Part shown: piece after piece, positions 17,618 through 25,301 of the stretch
Numbering within the stretch: the stretch's first letter is position 1
How the letters are laid out: each line of letters starts with the position of its first letter
Source of the DNA: an uncultured Acetatifactor sp.
GTDB taxonomy: Bacteria > Bacillota > Clostridia > Lachnospirales > Lachnospiraceae
Reading direction: 5' to 3'
Length of the DNA stretch: 64,000 nt
Assembly (NCBI GenBank): GCA_910577665.1
Contig: CAJTOJ010000008.1
Location: 1 to 64,000 of the forward strand
Notes under the pieces: model-generated
Database searches by the model: none
Told to the model about the DNA's origin: nothing
Seen by the model: only the letters and a program-made list of their open reading frames with translations
Program-made: the position numbers and the translations under genes

Positions 17618-18643
17618 ATGAAAAAGAAACTGCCTGGAAAAAAACTTACGATTCTGGTAATTGCCATTGTGGTGCTGATCCTGGCCCTGCTTACCCTGTA
17701 CCTTATCCTGGGAGGACGCATTGCCCAGAATCCGCCCGACACCATAGGAAACACTGCCGGCAACTTAAACAATGGCGGCCTGTTCTGTGAGCAGGACGGC
17801 AAAGTATATTTCTCTAACAGCTTTGACAGCTATAGCCTCTACTCCATGGATCTGGACGAAGGCAATGTCCGCAGGCTCAATACCTTGAAGGTAAGGAATC
17901 TCCTGGCTGGCGGCTCCTATCTGTATTATTTCCAGACAGGCACCGTGGAAGACGGCACTGGTTTTGGCCAGATTCCTGGCGCCAAATCCTTTGGACGCTG
18001 TAAGCGCAACGGTACGGGAACCACCGCCCTGGCCAAGGATGTGGTGGTGACAGGGCAGCTGGTGGGCAATGATCTCTTCCTGCTCACCTCCACCAATGAC
18101 GGCCCTTCCTTCTATACCATTACAACAAACAGTTCCGGCAAAACAGTCCTGGCTGACTATACAATCAACCCGGCCTGTGCCCGGGACGGAGTCATCTACT
18201 ATGTGGGCACCACACAGAATCACTATCTCTATGCCCTGGACACCACCACCCATGTATCCAGAGAGGTATGGAGGGGCAACCTGTGGAATCCCGTCCTGGA
18301 AGGAGATTACATCTACTATATGGATGTGGCCAATGCCTACCGCCTGTGCCGATACTCCCTGTCCCAGAATGTGGTGGAAGTACTAACAGAGGACCGGGTT
18401 GACTGCTTCAATATGGGAGGCGGTTACATCTATTACCAGAAGAATAGCAGCGAAGAGCCGCAGTTAAAGTGTATGCGCACAGATGGCAGCGATGTGAAGG
18501 TCATAGCCCAGGGCAATTACACCCATATCAACATGACCTCCCGGTATGTGTATTTCCAGGATTTTACAGACGAAGTCACCATGTACCATTCCCCCCTTGG
18601 CAGCGACAGCTATGAAATCTTCTACGGCGCCATGCCAAAATAG
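17618..18643 (+). CDS. DUF5050 membrane-anchored beta-propeller-like protein
   Basis: The 341-residue protein has a basic N-terminus, one transmembrane helix (about residues 10-33) and an extracytoplasmic region of repeated beta-strand motifs such as DGKVYFSN, GSYLYYFQ, DGVIYYVG, GDYIYYMD and GGYIYYQK. That pattern, Gly/Asp-rich turns followed by YIYY-type strands, is the DUF5050 propeller seen in many Lachnospiraceae. The ligand is unknown. The ribosome site CGGAGG lies 10 nt before the ATG. The gene stands alone and converges with apbE, with only 8 bp between the stop codons and no terminator visible. Confidence 0.85.
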   Translation: MKKKLPGKKLTILVIAIVVLILALLTLYLILGGRIAQNPPDTIGNTAGNLNNGGLFCEQDGKVYFSNSFDSYSLYSMDLDEGNVRRLNTLKVRNLLAGGSYLYYFQTGTVEDGTGFGQIPGAKSFGRCKRNGTGTTALAKDVVVTGQLVGNDLFLLTSTNDGPSFYTITTNSSGKTVLADYTINPACARDGVIYYVGTTQNHYLYALDTTTHVSREVWRGNLWNPVLEGDYIYYMDVANAYRLCRYSLSQNVVEVLTEDRVDCFNMGGGYIYYQKNSSEEPQLKCMRTDGSDVKVIAQGNYTHINMTSRYVYFQDFTDEVTMYHSPLGSDSYEIFYGAMPK

Positions 18644-18651
18644 CTCAAAGG

Positions 18652-19710
18652 TCAGCCTTCCTGGAAGCAGGCTTTCATTCCCGGACTCATCTGGATTTTT
18701 CCCCCATCCAGAACAAACAGCACTTCGGCTCCATATGCTGCGGCCAGCTCCATCCCCTTCTCTGCTCCCAGGATAAAGCAGGCCGTGGACAGGCCGTCAC
18801 TGAGAAAGCCGTCTTCTGCAAGAACCGTCACACTGCGCACCCCGCTGTGGGCCGGATAACCAGTGGACGGATCCAGAAGATGATGGTACCGTACCCCTTC
18901 CACCTCCACATACCGCTCATAATCCCCGGAAGTGGAGATACACCAGTCCCCTTCCAGCACCAGCACCCCTATGTTCCTGGAAGGATCCACCGGATCCCGG
19001 ATACCCACCCGGAAGCTGCTGCCATCTGGTTTCCCTCCATAAGTCAGAATACTCCCTCCCACAGAGATCACCGCGCCTGTAATATCCGGCTCCCCCCTCA
19101 GATACTCCTGGATCCTTGTCAAGGCGATTCCCTTTCCCACGGCTCCCAGATCCAGCTGCATCCCCTCTGGCCGGTACAGCTTTGCCGCCATGCCCTGGAT
19201 GCCGCCTTCTTCCGGTTCCAGCCGCACCAGCCGCAGCTTGTCACTTCCGCATCCGGAAAGTGCTGCTTCCAGCTCCTGCTTATCCGGAATCCGGAACCCT
19301 TCCTCTGCATCTGCCGCATACCTGTCAATGTCCCACAGTCTGACCACAGTTCCCATGGTCACATCAAAAGCTCCTGTGCTACACTGGTACAGCTCCAGAC
19401 ACCGATCAAGAATGTCTGCCATCTTTGCAGTCACAGGTATACCTTCTTCCCCCGTTGCGTGGTTGATCCCATACACCTGGGATGTGTCCAGCCGCCAGGA
19501 CAGCTCCCGCCACTCCAGCTCCTCCAGCAGCGCCAGGATCTCCCCACAATAGTCTTCCTCCCCCAGAACATAGAGATTCTGCTGGATCACCGTACCCATA
19601 GCCGTGTCCACCTTCTTCACCTGGCCAGGCTCTATGTTCCCGCATCCTCCAAGCAGCAGACATACCGATGCCAGGATTCCTGTAAACCGCCCCGAAATTT
19701 TCCTCTTCAT
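18652..19710 (-). CDS. apbE: FAD:protein FMN transferase, lipoprotein
   Basis: ApbE covalently attaches FMN to threonine residues of exported or membrane flavoproteins. The start at 19710 (AAGGAG, 7 nt) gives a lipoprotein signal with lipobox LLGGC (Cys 23); a 23-residue upstream extension is spurious. Family motifs include DTAMGT, FDVTMGTVVRLW, LDLGAVGKGIA, SVGGSI, RVGIRDP and HHLLDPSTGYP with SDGLSTA. The gene is divergent from the EetA-like and EetB-like genes, about 80 bp apart. Together they recall loci where ApbE loads a flavin carrier for extracellular electron transfer. No FMN-acceptor protein is seen in the window. Confidence 0.93.
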   Translation of the reverse strand: MKRKISGRFTGILASVCLLLGGCGNIEPGQVKKVDTAMGTVIQQNLYVLGEEDYCGEILALLEELEWRELSWRLDTSQVYGINHATGEEGIPVTAKMADILDRCLELYQCSTGAFDVTMGTVVRLWDIDRYAADAEEGFRIPDKQELEAALSGCGSDKLRLVRLEPEEGGIQGMAAKLYRPEGMQLDLGAVGKGIALTRIQEYLRGEPDITGAVISVGGSILTYGGKPDGSSFRVGIRDPVDPSRNIGVLVLEGDWCISTSGDYERYVEVEGVRYHHLLDPSTGYPAHSGVRSVTVLAEDGFLSDGLSTACFILGAEKGMELAAAYGAEVLFVLDGGKIQMSPGMKACFQEG

Positions 19711-19790
19711 TTTATGACTCCTTTTTGATATACTGGAAGAGAAAACGAAAACCACCACACTGCCGGCCAACATATCCATGGAGGATCCCC

Positions 19791-20207
19791 TTGCACAGAC
19801 ACTATGCCAAAGCCCCGTTTTTCATCACCGCTTTTCTCCTGGCAGTGGCTCTCTGCTGCCTGGCTGCCATCCTCACCACCGGTTCCGGAACCGGTACCTT
19901 CGTGGCCGATGTCTACCAGAATGGAGAGCTGATCCTAAGCATCCCATTGGATCAAGATCCGCCAAAGCCTTTTCTCATCCAGGGAGAGAACCACTGTTTT
20001 AACCAGATTACAGTCCAGGACGGTGCCATAGGCATCACTGCCGCCGACTGCCCCGATCAGCTCTGTGTCCACCAGGGGTTTTTACGCACCCCCGGCCTTC
20101 CCATCACATGCCTGCCAAACAGACTGGTGATCCTGCTAAGGAACGCCGCATCTGACTCCTCCCAGGAACTGACCGGATCCCAGGTGCCGGACATGGTCAC
20201 CTATTGA
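19791..20207 (+). CDS. NusG domain II-containing membrane protein (EetA-like)
   Basis: The ~138-residue protein has one N-terminal membrane helix and a small extracytoplasmic NusG-II-type beta domain: DVYQNGELI, IPLDQ, N-Q-I-TVQDGAIGI, a DCPDQLCVHQG cysteine pair and LPNRLVI. I chose the TTG at 19791 because TGGAGG lies 6 nt upstream; the TTG at 19725 has no ribosome site. Proteins of this type sit beside Gx transporter genes, as in EetA of the Listeria electron-transfer locus. The exact role is unresolved. A ~75-bp gap leads to the EetB-like gene. Confidence 0.82.
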   Translation: MHRHYAKAPFFITAFLLAVALCCLAAILTTGSGTGTFVADVYQNGELILSIPLDQDPPKPFLIQGENHCFNQITVQDGAIGITAADCPDQLCVHQGFLRTPGLPITCLPNRLVILLRNAASDSSQELTGSQVPDMVTY

Positions 20208-20281
20208 ATGGGACTCCATTGCAGATGGAGATGTCCCATTGCCCAAAGTTCCTGGAAAAATCCCTGTCAAAGGAGACTGTC

Positions 20282-20776
20282 ATGCAAATCCGAAAACTCC
20301 CTGTCCTGGCCTTGTACACCACCCTGTCCCTGGCAATTTTCGCCGCAGAAAGCCTGCTGCCCCCGCTGGTACCCATTCCCGGGATCAAGCTGGGACTGGC
20401 CAACATCATCACACTGGTGGTGCTGCGCCATGATTCGCCGCAAGAGGCTGCCCTGGTGCTTACAGCCCGGATCCTGCTGTCCTCCTTCCTGTTCGGCCAG
20501 CTGGTCAGCCTGTTCTACAGCCTGGCAGGGGGAATTCTAAGCCTTGCCGCCATGTACCTGACAAACCGCTGCCTGCATAAAAAAATGCCCTTCCTCACAG
20601 GTGCCATGGGAGGGCTGTTCCACAACATAGGACAGCTGCTGGCCGCCCGGCTTCTGCTGTCCTCCTCCGCAGTCTGGGCCTACTTTCCCTTTCTGGGTCT
20701 TGGAGGTATCCTGACAGGATTCTTCACAGGATTGTGCGCCCATTATGCGGGCCGTCTCCTGCCCCGGCGGTCTTGA
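20282..20776 (+). CDS. Gx transporter family protein (EetB / HepI-like)
   Basis: A 164-residue integral membrane protein with about five helices. PIPGIKLGLANIITL is the family hallmark, followed by FGQLVSLFYSLAGG and GGLFHNIGQL. Databases often label it heptaprenyl diphosphate synthase component I, but the fold is an ECF-S-like small transporter. With the EetA-like and ApbE genes it probably moves a flavin or quinone precursor for extracytoplasmic electron transfer (inference from Listeria). The ATG follows AAAGGAG by 6 nt. It converges with folBK, 10 bp apart. Confidence 0.85.
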   Translation: MQIRKLPVLALYTTLSLAIFAAESLLPPLVPIPGIKLGLANIITLVVLRHDSPQEAALVLTARILLSSFLFGQLVSLFYSLAGGILSLAAMYLTNRCLHKKMPFLTGAMGGLFHNIGQLLAARLLLSSSAVWAYFPFLGLGGILTGFFTGLCAHYAGRLLPRRS

Positions 20777-20786
20777 GACCCCGGTG

Positions 20787-21611
20787 TCAGCTCCTTGTGT
20801 TCACCAGATCCGCCAGGAGCCGGGATACTCTCTTGTGAAGCAGGGGATGGACAAAATTCGGCGCTATTTTGTGCAGGGGAATCAAGACAAAATCCCGGTT
20901 CTGCATGTCTGGGTGCGGAATCGCCAGCCGGTCCGATTGATATACCAGATGGTCATAGAACAGGATATCCAGATCCAATGTCCTGGGTCCCCAATGCACC
21001 TGACGCACCCTGCCCGCCTTGTTTTCTATTTCATGCAACACATCCAGCAATTCTTCCGGAGACAGCAGTGTATCTGCCTCCAGGACTCCGTTCAGGAAGT
21101 CTTCCTGCTCCACTCCGCCATATGGCTTGGTAACAATGGTGTCTGACACTTTTCCCACACGGATCAGGGGATGGGCTTCCAGTGCCCCGATCCCCTCCTG
21201 GATATACCGCCTTTTATCTCCCATATTGGAGCCAAATGCCAGATAGGTTCTGGCCCATTTCCTGTATATGCGCACAGACACACAGTCAAACGGCAACCTG
21301 ATGGGTGCCTCCGGCTTCCGGATCTCCAGGCTTATCCCCCGGACCTGTTCAAAAGAAAGCAATATGGCCCGGGCCAGTCCCTCTGCCACCGCCTCACAGA
21401 GGTTGCAGATCCTTCCCTGCATCCAGTCCGTGATAAAATGGCACACAGCGCTATAATCGGTGGAATGAGCCAGCTCATCCGTGCTGCCAGCCAGACGGGT
21501 GTCTGTATAGAGCACGGCATTTACCACAAAGTTCTGGCCCTTCTCTTTCTCCTTTGGGAATACGCCGTGATGGGCATATACCACCAGGCCCTCTATGCGG
21601 ATTTCATCCAT
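20787..21611 (-). CDS. folBK: Bifunctional dihydroneopterin aldolase / HPPK
   Basis: The N-terminal domain (about 120 residues) is FolB: VVYAHHGVF, AHSTDYSAV and IRKPEAPI. The C-terminal domain is FolK: AFGSNMGDK, WGPRTLDLDILFYD and PHPDMQNRDFVL, the pterin- and ATP-binding motifs. The two consecutive steps of folate synthesis are thus on one chain. The start is uncertain. ATG 21611 fits the family N-terminus and has AGGA 9 nt upstream. ATGs at 21653 (GAGAGG, 5 nt) and 21743 would add 14 or 44 residues of low-complexity sequence. It is the last gene of the folate operon. Confidence 0.93.
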   Translation of the reverse strand: MDEIRIEGLVVYAHHGVFPKEKEKGQNFVVNAVLYTDTRLAGSTDELAHSTDYSAVCHFITDWMQGRICNLCEAVAEGLARAILLSFEQVRGISLEIRKPEAPIRLPFDCVSVRIYRKWARTYLAFGSNMGDKRRYIQEGIGALEAHPLIRVGKVSDTIVTKPYGGVEQEDFLNGVLEADTLLSPEELLDVLHEIENKAGRVRQVHWGPRTLDLDILFYDHLVYQSDRLAIPHPDMQNRDFVLIPLHKIAPNFVHPLLHKRVSRLLADLVNTRS

Positions 21612-21825
21612 TGGCATGGATCCTGCCATCCAGGCCGGACTGCCCATTCCCATGGTATCCTCTCTGTGTGTTCCTATTGTAACTGTTGTCTGCATTGTCT
21701 TGTCCTCTGTCTGCGTCATCTTGTCCTCTGTCCCTGGCCTCATGCCTTCTCTACGCCAGCGCTCTCTTCCATCCCATTGTCCCAGACCACTTCCCGTGGA
21801 CCTTCATGGTTTTTTCTGTTCCTGC

Positions 21826-22677
21826 CTATGCCTGGTCTGGCCCATACAGGATGGCCTCCGCCATACGGACGGCCTGTACATTCTCCTTCACGTCATGGAC
21901 CCGGACAAACATGCACCCGCCCAGCACACCAAACACGGTTGTGACCAGGGTGCCAGGCAGACGCTGGCTGGCTGCAGTTCCCAATGTGAGCCCTATCACC
22001 GATTTACGGCTACAGCCCAGCAGCAACGGATATCCCAATGTATGGAGCTCCTTCAGACGCCGGATTACCTCCAGATTATTCTCATAGCTTTTGCCAAAGC
22101 CCACTCCGGGATCCAGCAGGATCCTGTCTTCCTGAATTCCTGCTTTCCTTGCAATCTGCAGGGAACGCTCCAGTCCGGCGGCCACATCCTCCATGAAACG
22201 GTCATATTCTGCCTGCTCCCTGTTGTGCATCAGACAACAAGGCAGACCGCTGTGGGCTATGACTTCTGCCATGTCCTTGTGGTACTGCAGTCCCCAGATA
22301 TCATTGATCATGTGGCACCCTGCCTGGATCCCCGCTGCCGCCACAGCAGGTTTGTAAGTATCCAGGGAGATGGGGATATCAAAACGGGCCTTCACTGCCT
22401 CGATCACCGGCACCACCCTGTCAATCTCCTCTTGATCCGATATCTTCTCATAACCCGGCCTGGTGGATTCTCCACCGATATCAATCAGGTCCGCCCCCTC
22501 TTCCAGCATGTCCGCCACATGCTGCAACGCCCTGTCCCTGTGGTTCCACTTACCCCCATCGGAGAAGGAATCCGGCGTCACGTTCAAGATTCCCATCACA
22601 TAGGTATGTCCTGTTGTCTGATATTCCCTGTTGCCTATTCTCATGATACTGCCCTGCCTTCTTGTGATTTGTGCCAT
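21826..22677 (-). CDS. folP: Dihydropteroate synthase
   Basis: FolP condenses hydroxymethyl-dihydropterin pyrophosphate with p-aminobenzoate and is the sulfonamide target. Visible motifs are GILNVTPDSFSDGG, DIGGESTRPG, SLDTYKPAVA, INDIWG, LLDPGVGFGKSYENN and LLGCSRKS. Length is normal (283 residues from ATG 22677, AGG 6 nt upstream; ATG 22644 is an alternative closer to the usual N-terminus). It follows the HD-domain gene by 15 bp in the folate operon. Confidence 0.95.
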   Translation of the reverse strand: MAQITRRQGSIMRIGNREYQTTGHTYVMGILNVTPDSFSDGGKWNHRDRALQHVADMLEEGADLIDIGGESTRPGYEKISDQEEIDRVVPVIEAVKARFDIPISLDTYKPAVAAAGIQAGCHMINDIWGLQYHKDMAEVIAHSGLPCCLMHNREQAEYDRFMEDVAAGLERSLQIARKAGIQEDRILLDPGVGFGKSYENNLEVIRRLKELHTLGYPLLLGCSRKSVIGLTLGTAASQRLPGTLVTTVFGVLGGCMFVRVHDVKENVQAVRMAEAILYGPDQA

Positions 22678-22692
22678 CTGTTGCCTGCTTTC

Positions 22693-23175
22693 TCAATACC
22701 GAATGACCAGATTCTTTTTATCTCCGTTCCAGTTACATGCCGCTTCCTCCTCACAGGCGAAACAAGGCCTGCTGGCCTTATCTGCCAGATACAGGATCCC
22801 CCGCAGATCCCGTTCCCGACTTACGGAACTGTCCCTGTGGGCTTGTATGGCTTCTATGATCCTCCCAGTCTCCTGCGGTGTAAATCCGCAATCCCCAAGC
22901 ACTGCCGCTGCGATCACCGCACTGGCCTGCTCATGGGGGATCCCTTCCCCATACTGTTTGTGCTTTCCGATGTCATGAAGCAGTGCTGCCCCATAGATCA
23001 GTTCCCTGTCTATGGATATTCCCTTCTCCAGGCTGAGGATTGTCCCGATCCTGGCCACATCCAGAAAATGCCCCATATCATGGCAGCAGAACTGCCTGTC
23101 CGCCTCCGCCCTCCTGTTTTTCTGCAGATTCTCTACAAAAAGCGGATGGACTATGATCCTGTCTATCCGATCCAT
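22693..23175 (-). CDS. HD-domain phosphohydrolase in the folate operon
   Basis: A 160-residue protein with the HD metal motif set: CCHDMGHFLDV, then GAALLHDIGKHKQY, a conserved HEQAS and a later LYLADKASR. It is a soluble, probably metal-dependent phosphohydrolase. The AAGGAGG ribosome site is 5 nt from the ATG. It sits between folE and folP, exactly where the enzyme that removes phosphate from dihydroneopterin triphosphate would be useful, and no Nudix (FolQ) gene is present. That role is inference. A nucleotide-related house-cleaning function is the alternative. Confidence 0.85.
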   Translation of the reverse strand: MDRIDRIIVHPLFVENLQKNRRAEADRQFCCHDMGHFLDVARIGTILSLEKGISIDRELIYGAALLHDIGKHKQYGEGIPHEQASAVIAAAVLGDCGFTPQETGRIIEAIQAHRDSSVSRERDLRGILYLADKASRPCFACEEEAACNWNGDKKNLVIRY

Positions 23176-23245
23176 GAAAACCTCCTTCTCTCACTTCCAG
23201 ACATGCCTCTTCAGCAGCACAGACAAGAAATGAGGAACGTCTCTC

Positions 23246-23806
23246 TCACACTTCTCCAAGAAGCCGGAAAAACTGGTCCTGGAGTCTCACATCCTCCTGG
23301 AAGGCCCCTCTGGTGGCAGTGCTCACAGTACGACTGCCTGGTTTCTTGATCCCCCGCATGGTCATGCACATGTGCTCGGCTTCCACCACCACCATAACCC
23401 CCCGGGGAGACAGGGCTTCCATCACTGCATCTGCGATCTGTCCCGTCATGCGTTCCTGGATCTGCAGCCGCCTGGCATATACCTCCACCGTCCGGGCCAG
23501 CTTGCTCAGGCCCACTACCCTGCCATCCGGGATATATGCCACATGGGCTTTTCCATAAAAAGGCAGCATATGGTGCTCACACATGGAATAGAAAACAATG
23601 TCCTTTTCCAGTACAATGCCATTGTTTTCTACCTGGAACACTTTCCCCAGATGCTCCTTGGCATTCTCCTCCATACCGGCCAGAAGCTCTGTATACATCC
23701 TGGCAATCCTGTCCGGGGTATCCTTAAGCCCCTCCCTGTCAGGATCTTCCCCGATCCCTTCCAGCAGCATCCGGACAGCTTCCTTGATTTTCCCTTGCTC
23801 TATCAT
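23246..23806 (-). CDS. folE: GTP cyclohydrolase I
   Basis: FolE opens GTP to give dihydroneopterin triphosphate, the first step of folate synthesis. The 186-residue protein has DTPDRIARMY, MCEHHMLPFYGKAHVAY (zinc Cys and catalytic His), GLSKLARTVEVYARRLQIQERMT in two adjoining motifs, and CMTMRGIKKPG with the second zinc cysteine. All catalytic residues of a type IA enzyme look present. It lies 37 bp after folC in the operon. No THF riboswitch was recognised upstream. Confidence 0.96.
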   Translation of the reverse strand: MIEQGKIKEAVRMLLEGIGEDPDREGLKDTPDRIARMYTELLAGMEENAKEHLGKVFQVENNGIVLEKDIVFYSMCEHHMLPFYGKAHVAYIPDGRVVGLSKLARTVEVYARRLQIQERMTGQIADAVMEALSPRGVMVVVEAEHMCMTMRGIKKPGSRTVSTATRGAFQEDVRLQDQFFRLLGEV

Positions 23807-23843
23807 CCTTCATACCCCCTTACACACTGGCGGCCTATACGAC

Positions 23844-25169
23844 TCACTTTCTGGCAGATGCACTTCTGCCTTCCCGGCAACGCTCATTACGCCTGGACAC
23901 AATCTCCATCAGCCTGCCCAGATAGGACAGGGAACCGAAGGCCACGATCACATCCTCCTTCCCTGCCAGCAGATATGCCATCTCCACTGCTTCCTCCAGA
24001 CTGTCTGCTGCGGTCACATTGGGATGCACCTTTGCCACTTCCCCTGCCAGTTCGTAGGCGGTAAGTGCCCTTTTGTTGTCCGGCGGTGTCACTGTGATGA
24101 TCTGGTCTGCCAGGGAATGTGTGGCAGACAGGATCTCTTCATACGCCTTGTCCCGTAACACCCCTATTATATAGACAATTCTCTTATTTGTAAAATAGAA
24201 TGTGAGGGATTGCGCAAGTCTTTTCGCCGCATCCGCATTGTGGGCACCATCTGCAATAAAATATGGTTTTTCCCCCAATATGGAAAAACGTCCTGGCCAG
24301 ACTGCCTCAGCCAGGCCTTTGTACAGTGCTTCCTCCGAAATGGCATACCCCTGCCGTTGCAATTCCAGCAGCGTCTCCACCGCCAGCGCAGCATTTTCAA
24401 CTTGACAGGGTCCTGCCAGCGCAATCTCCAGCCCACGCAATGTCCCATAGTCAAACCGCTGCCGCTTCAGCCCAAAGTGCACATGGGATATCTTCCCGGG
24501 CCCGGCATACAGAAGAGGACAGCCCAGTTCTGCCGCTTTTGCCGCGATCACTTCCATGGCCTCCGGTGGCTGCTGCCCGCAGATCACAGGCCTGGCCGCC
24601 TTTAGGATTCCCGCCTTCTGGGCAGCAATCTCCTTTAGGGACTTCCCCAGGAATCCCATATGGTCCATACTGATGGAGGTAAGCACTGCCGCCACCGTAT
24701 GCTCCACCACATTGGTGGCATCCAGAAGCCCACCCATACCGGTTTCCAGCACCACAATATCACATTGTTTCTCCCGAAAATAGAGAAATCCCAGCACTGT
24801 CTCCATCTCAAAGACAGTGGGATGAGCATACCCCTGGGCCGTCATCTGTGCGCACACCTCCCGGATCTGTTCCAGTCCTTTGCAGAATGCTTTCACCGGT
24901 ATGCTCCTGTCATTTACCTGGATGATCTCCCTGTACTGGGAAATGGCAGGGGAAAAATATCTTCCCACCCGGTATCCCGCACATTTCAACACGGCAGCAA
25001 GATAAGCGGACACAGAACCTTTCCCATTTGTTCCCGCCAGGTGGATAAACCGTAGTTCCTTCTGGGGATTTCCCAGCCGCCGGCACAATTCCCGTACCGT
25101 TTCCAGCCCTGGCACGATTCCCAGACTGCCTGCCTGGGCCAGAAATTCCATGGCTTCCTTCTCCTTCAT
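23844..25169 (-). CDS. folC: Folylpolyglutamate synthase / dihydrofolate synthase
   Basis: FolC adds glutamate to dihydropteroate and to folates. The 441-residue protein has the Mur-ligase-like P-loop HLAGTNGKGSVSAYL near residue 45, YFSPAISQYREI, LETGMGGLLDATN, TSISMDHMGFLG, ADGAHNADAAKRL and a C-terminal VIVAFGSLSYLGRL. The ATG follows GGGAG by 7 nt. It is the first gene of the folate operon folC-folE-HD-folP-folBK. The 132-bp gap to the upstream transglutaminase-like gene holds no clear promoter or terminator, so read-through from the glycan operon is possible. Confidence 0.94.
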   Translation of the reverse strand: MKEKEAMEFLAQAGSLGIVPGLETVRELCRRLGNPQKELRFIHLAGTNGKGSVSAYLAAVLKCAGYRVGRYFSPAISQYREIIQVNDRSIPVKAFCKGLEQIREVCAQMTAQGYAHPTVFEMETVLGFLYFREKQCDIVVLETGMGGLLDATNVVEHTVAAVLTSISMDHMGFLGKSLKEIAAQKAGILKAARPVICGQQPPEAMEVIAAKAAELGCPLLYAGPGKISHVHFGLKRQRFDYGTLRGLEIALAGPCQVENAALAVETLLELQRQGYAISEEALYKGLAEAVWPGRFSILGEKPYFIADGAHNADAAKRLAQSLTFYFTNKRIVYIIGVLRDKAYEEILSATHSLADQIITVTPPDNKRALTAYELAGEVAKVHPNVTAADSLEEAVEMAYLLAGKEDVIVAFGSLSYLGRLMEIVSRRNERCREGRSASARK

Positions 25170-25301
25170 ATGTCATCTCCCTTTTGCTCTGTTCATCTGT
25201 CTTACGCACCCTACCTGCCCTGTTCCGGTCCGGATGCAAAACGGAACGTGGCACACCCTCATCGCCAGAGCGAAGAATGGTTACCACGTCCCCCCAATCC
25301 G

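Noticed and set aside
25170..25301. A THF riboswitch before the folate operon
   Set aside because: The gap was read on the minus strand and no THF riboswitch core was recognised; only a short GTTCCG/CGGAAC repeat is present.
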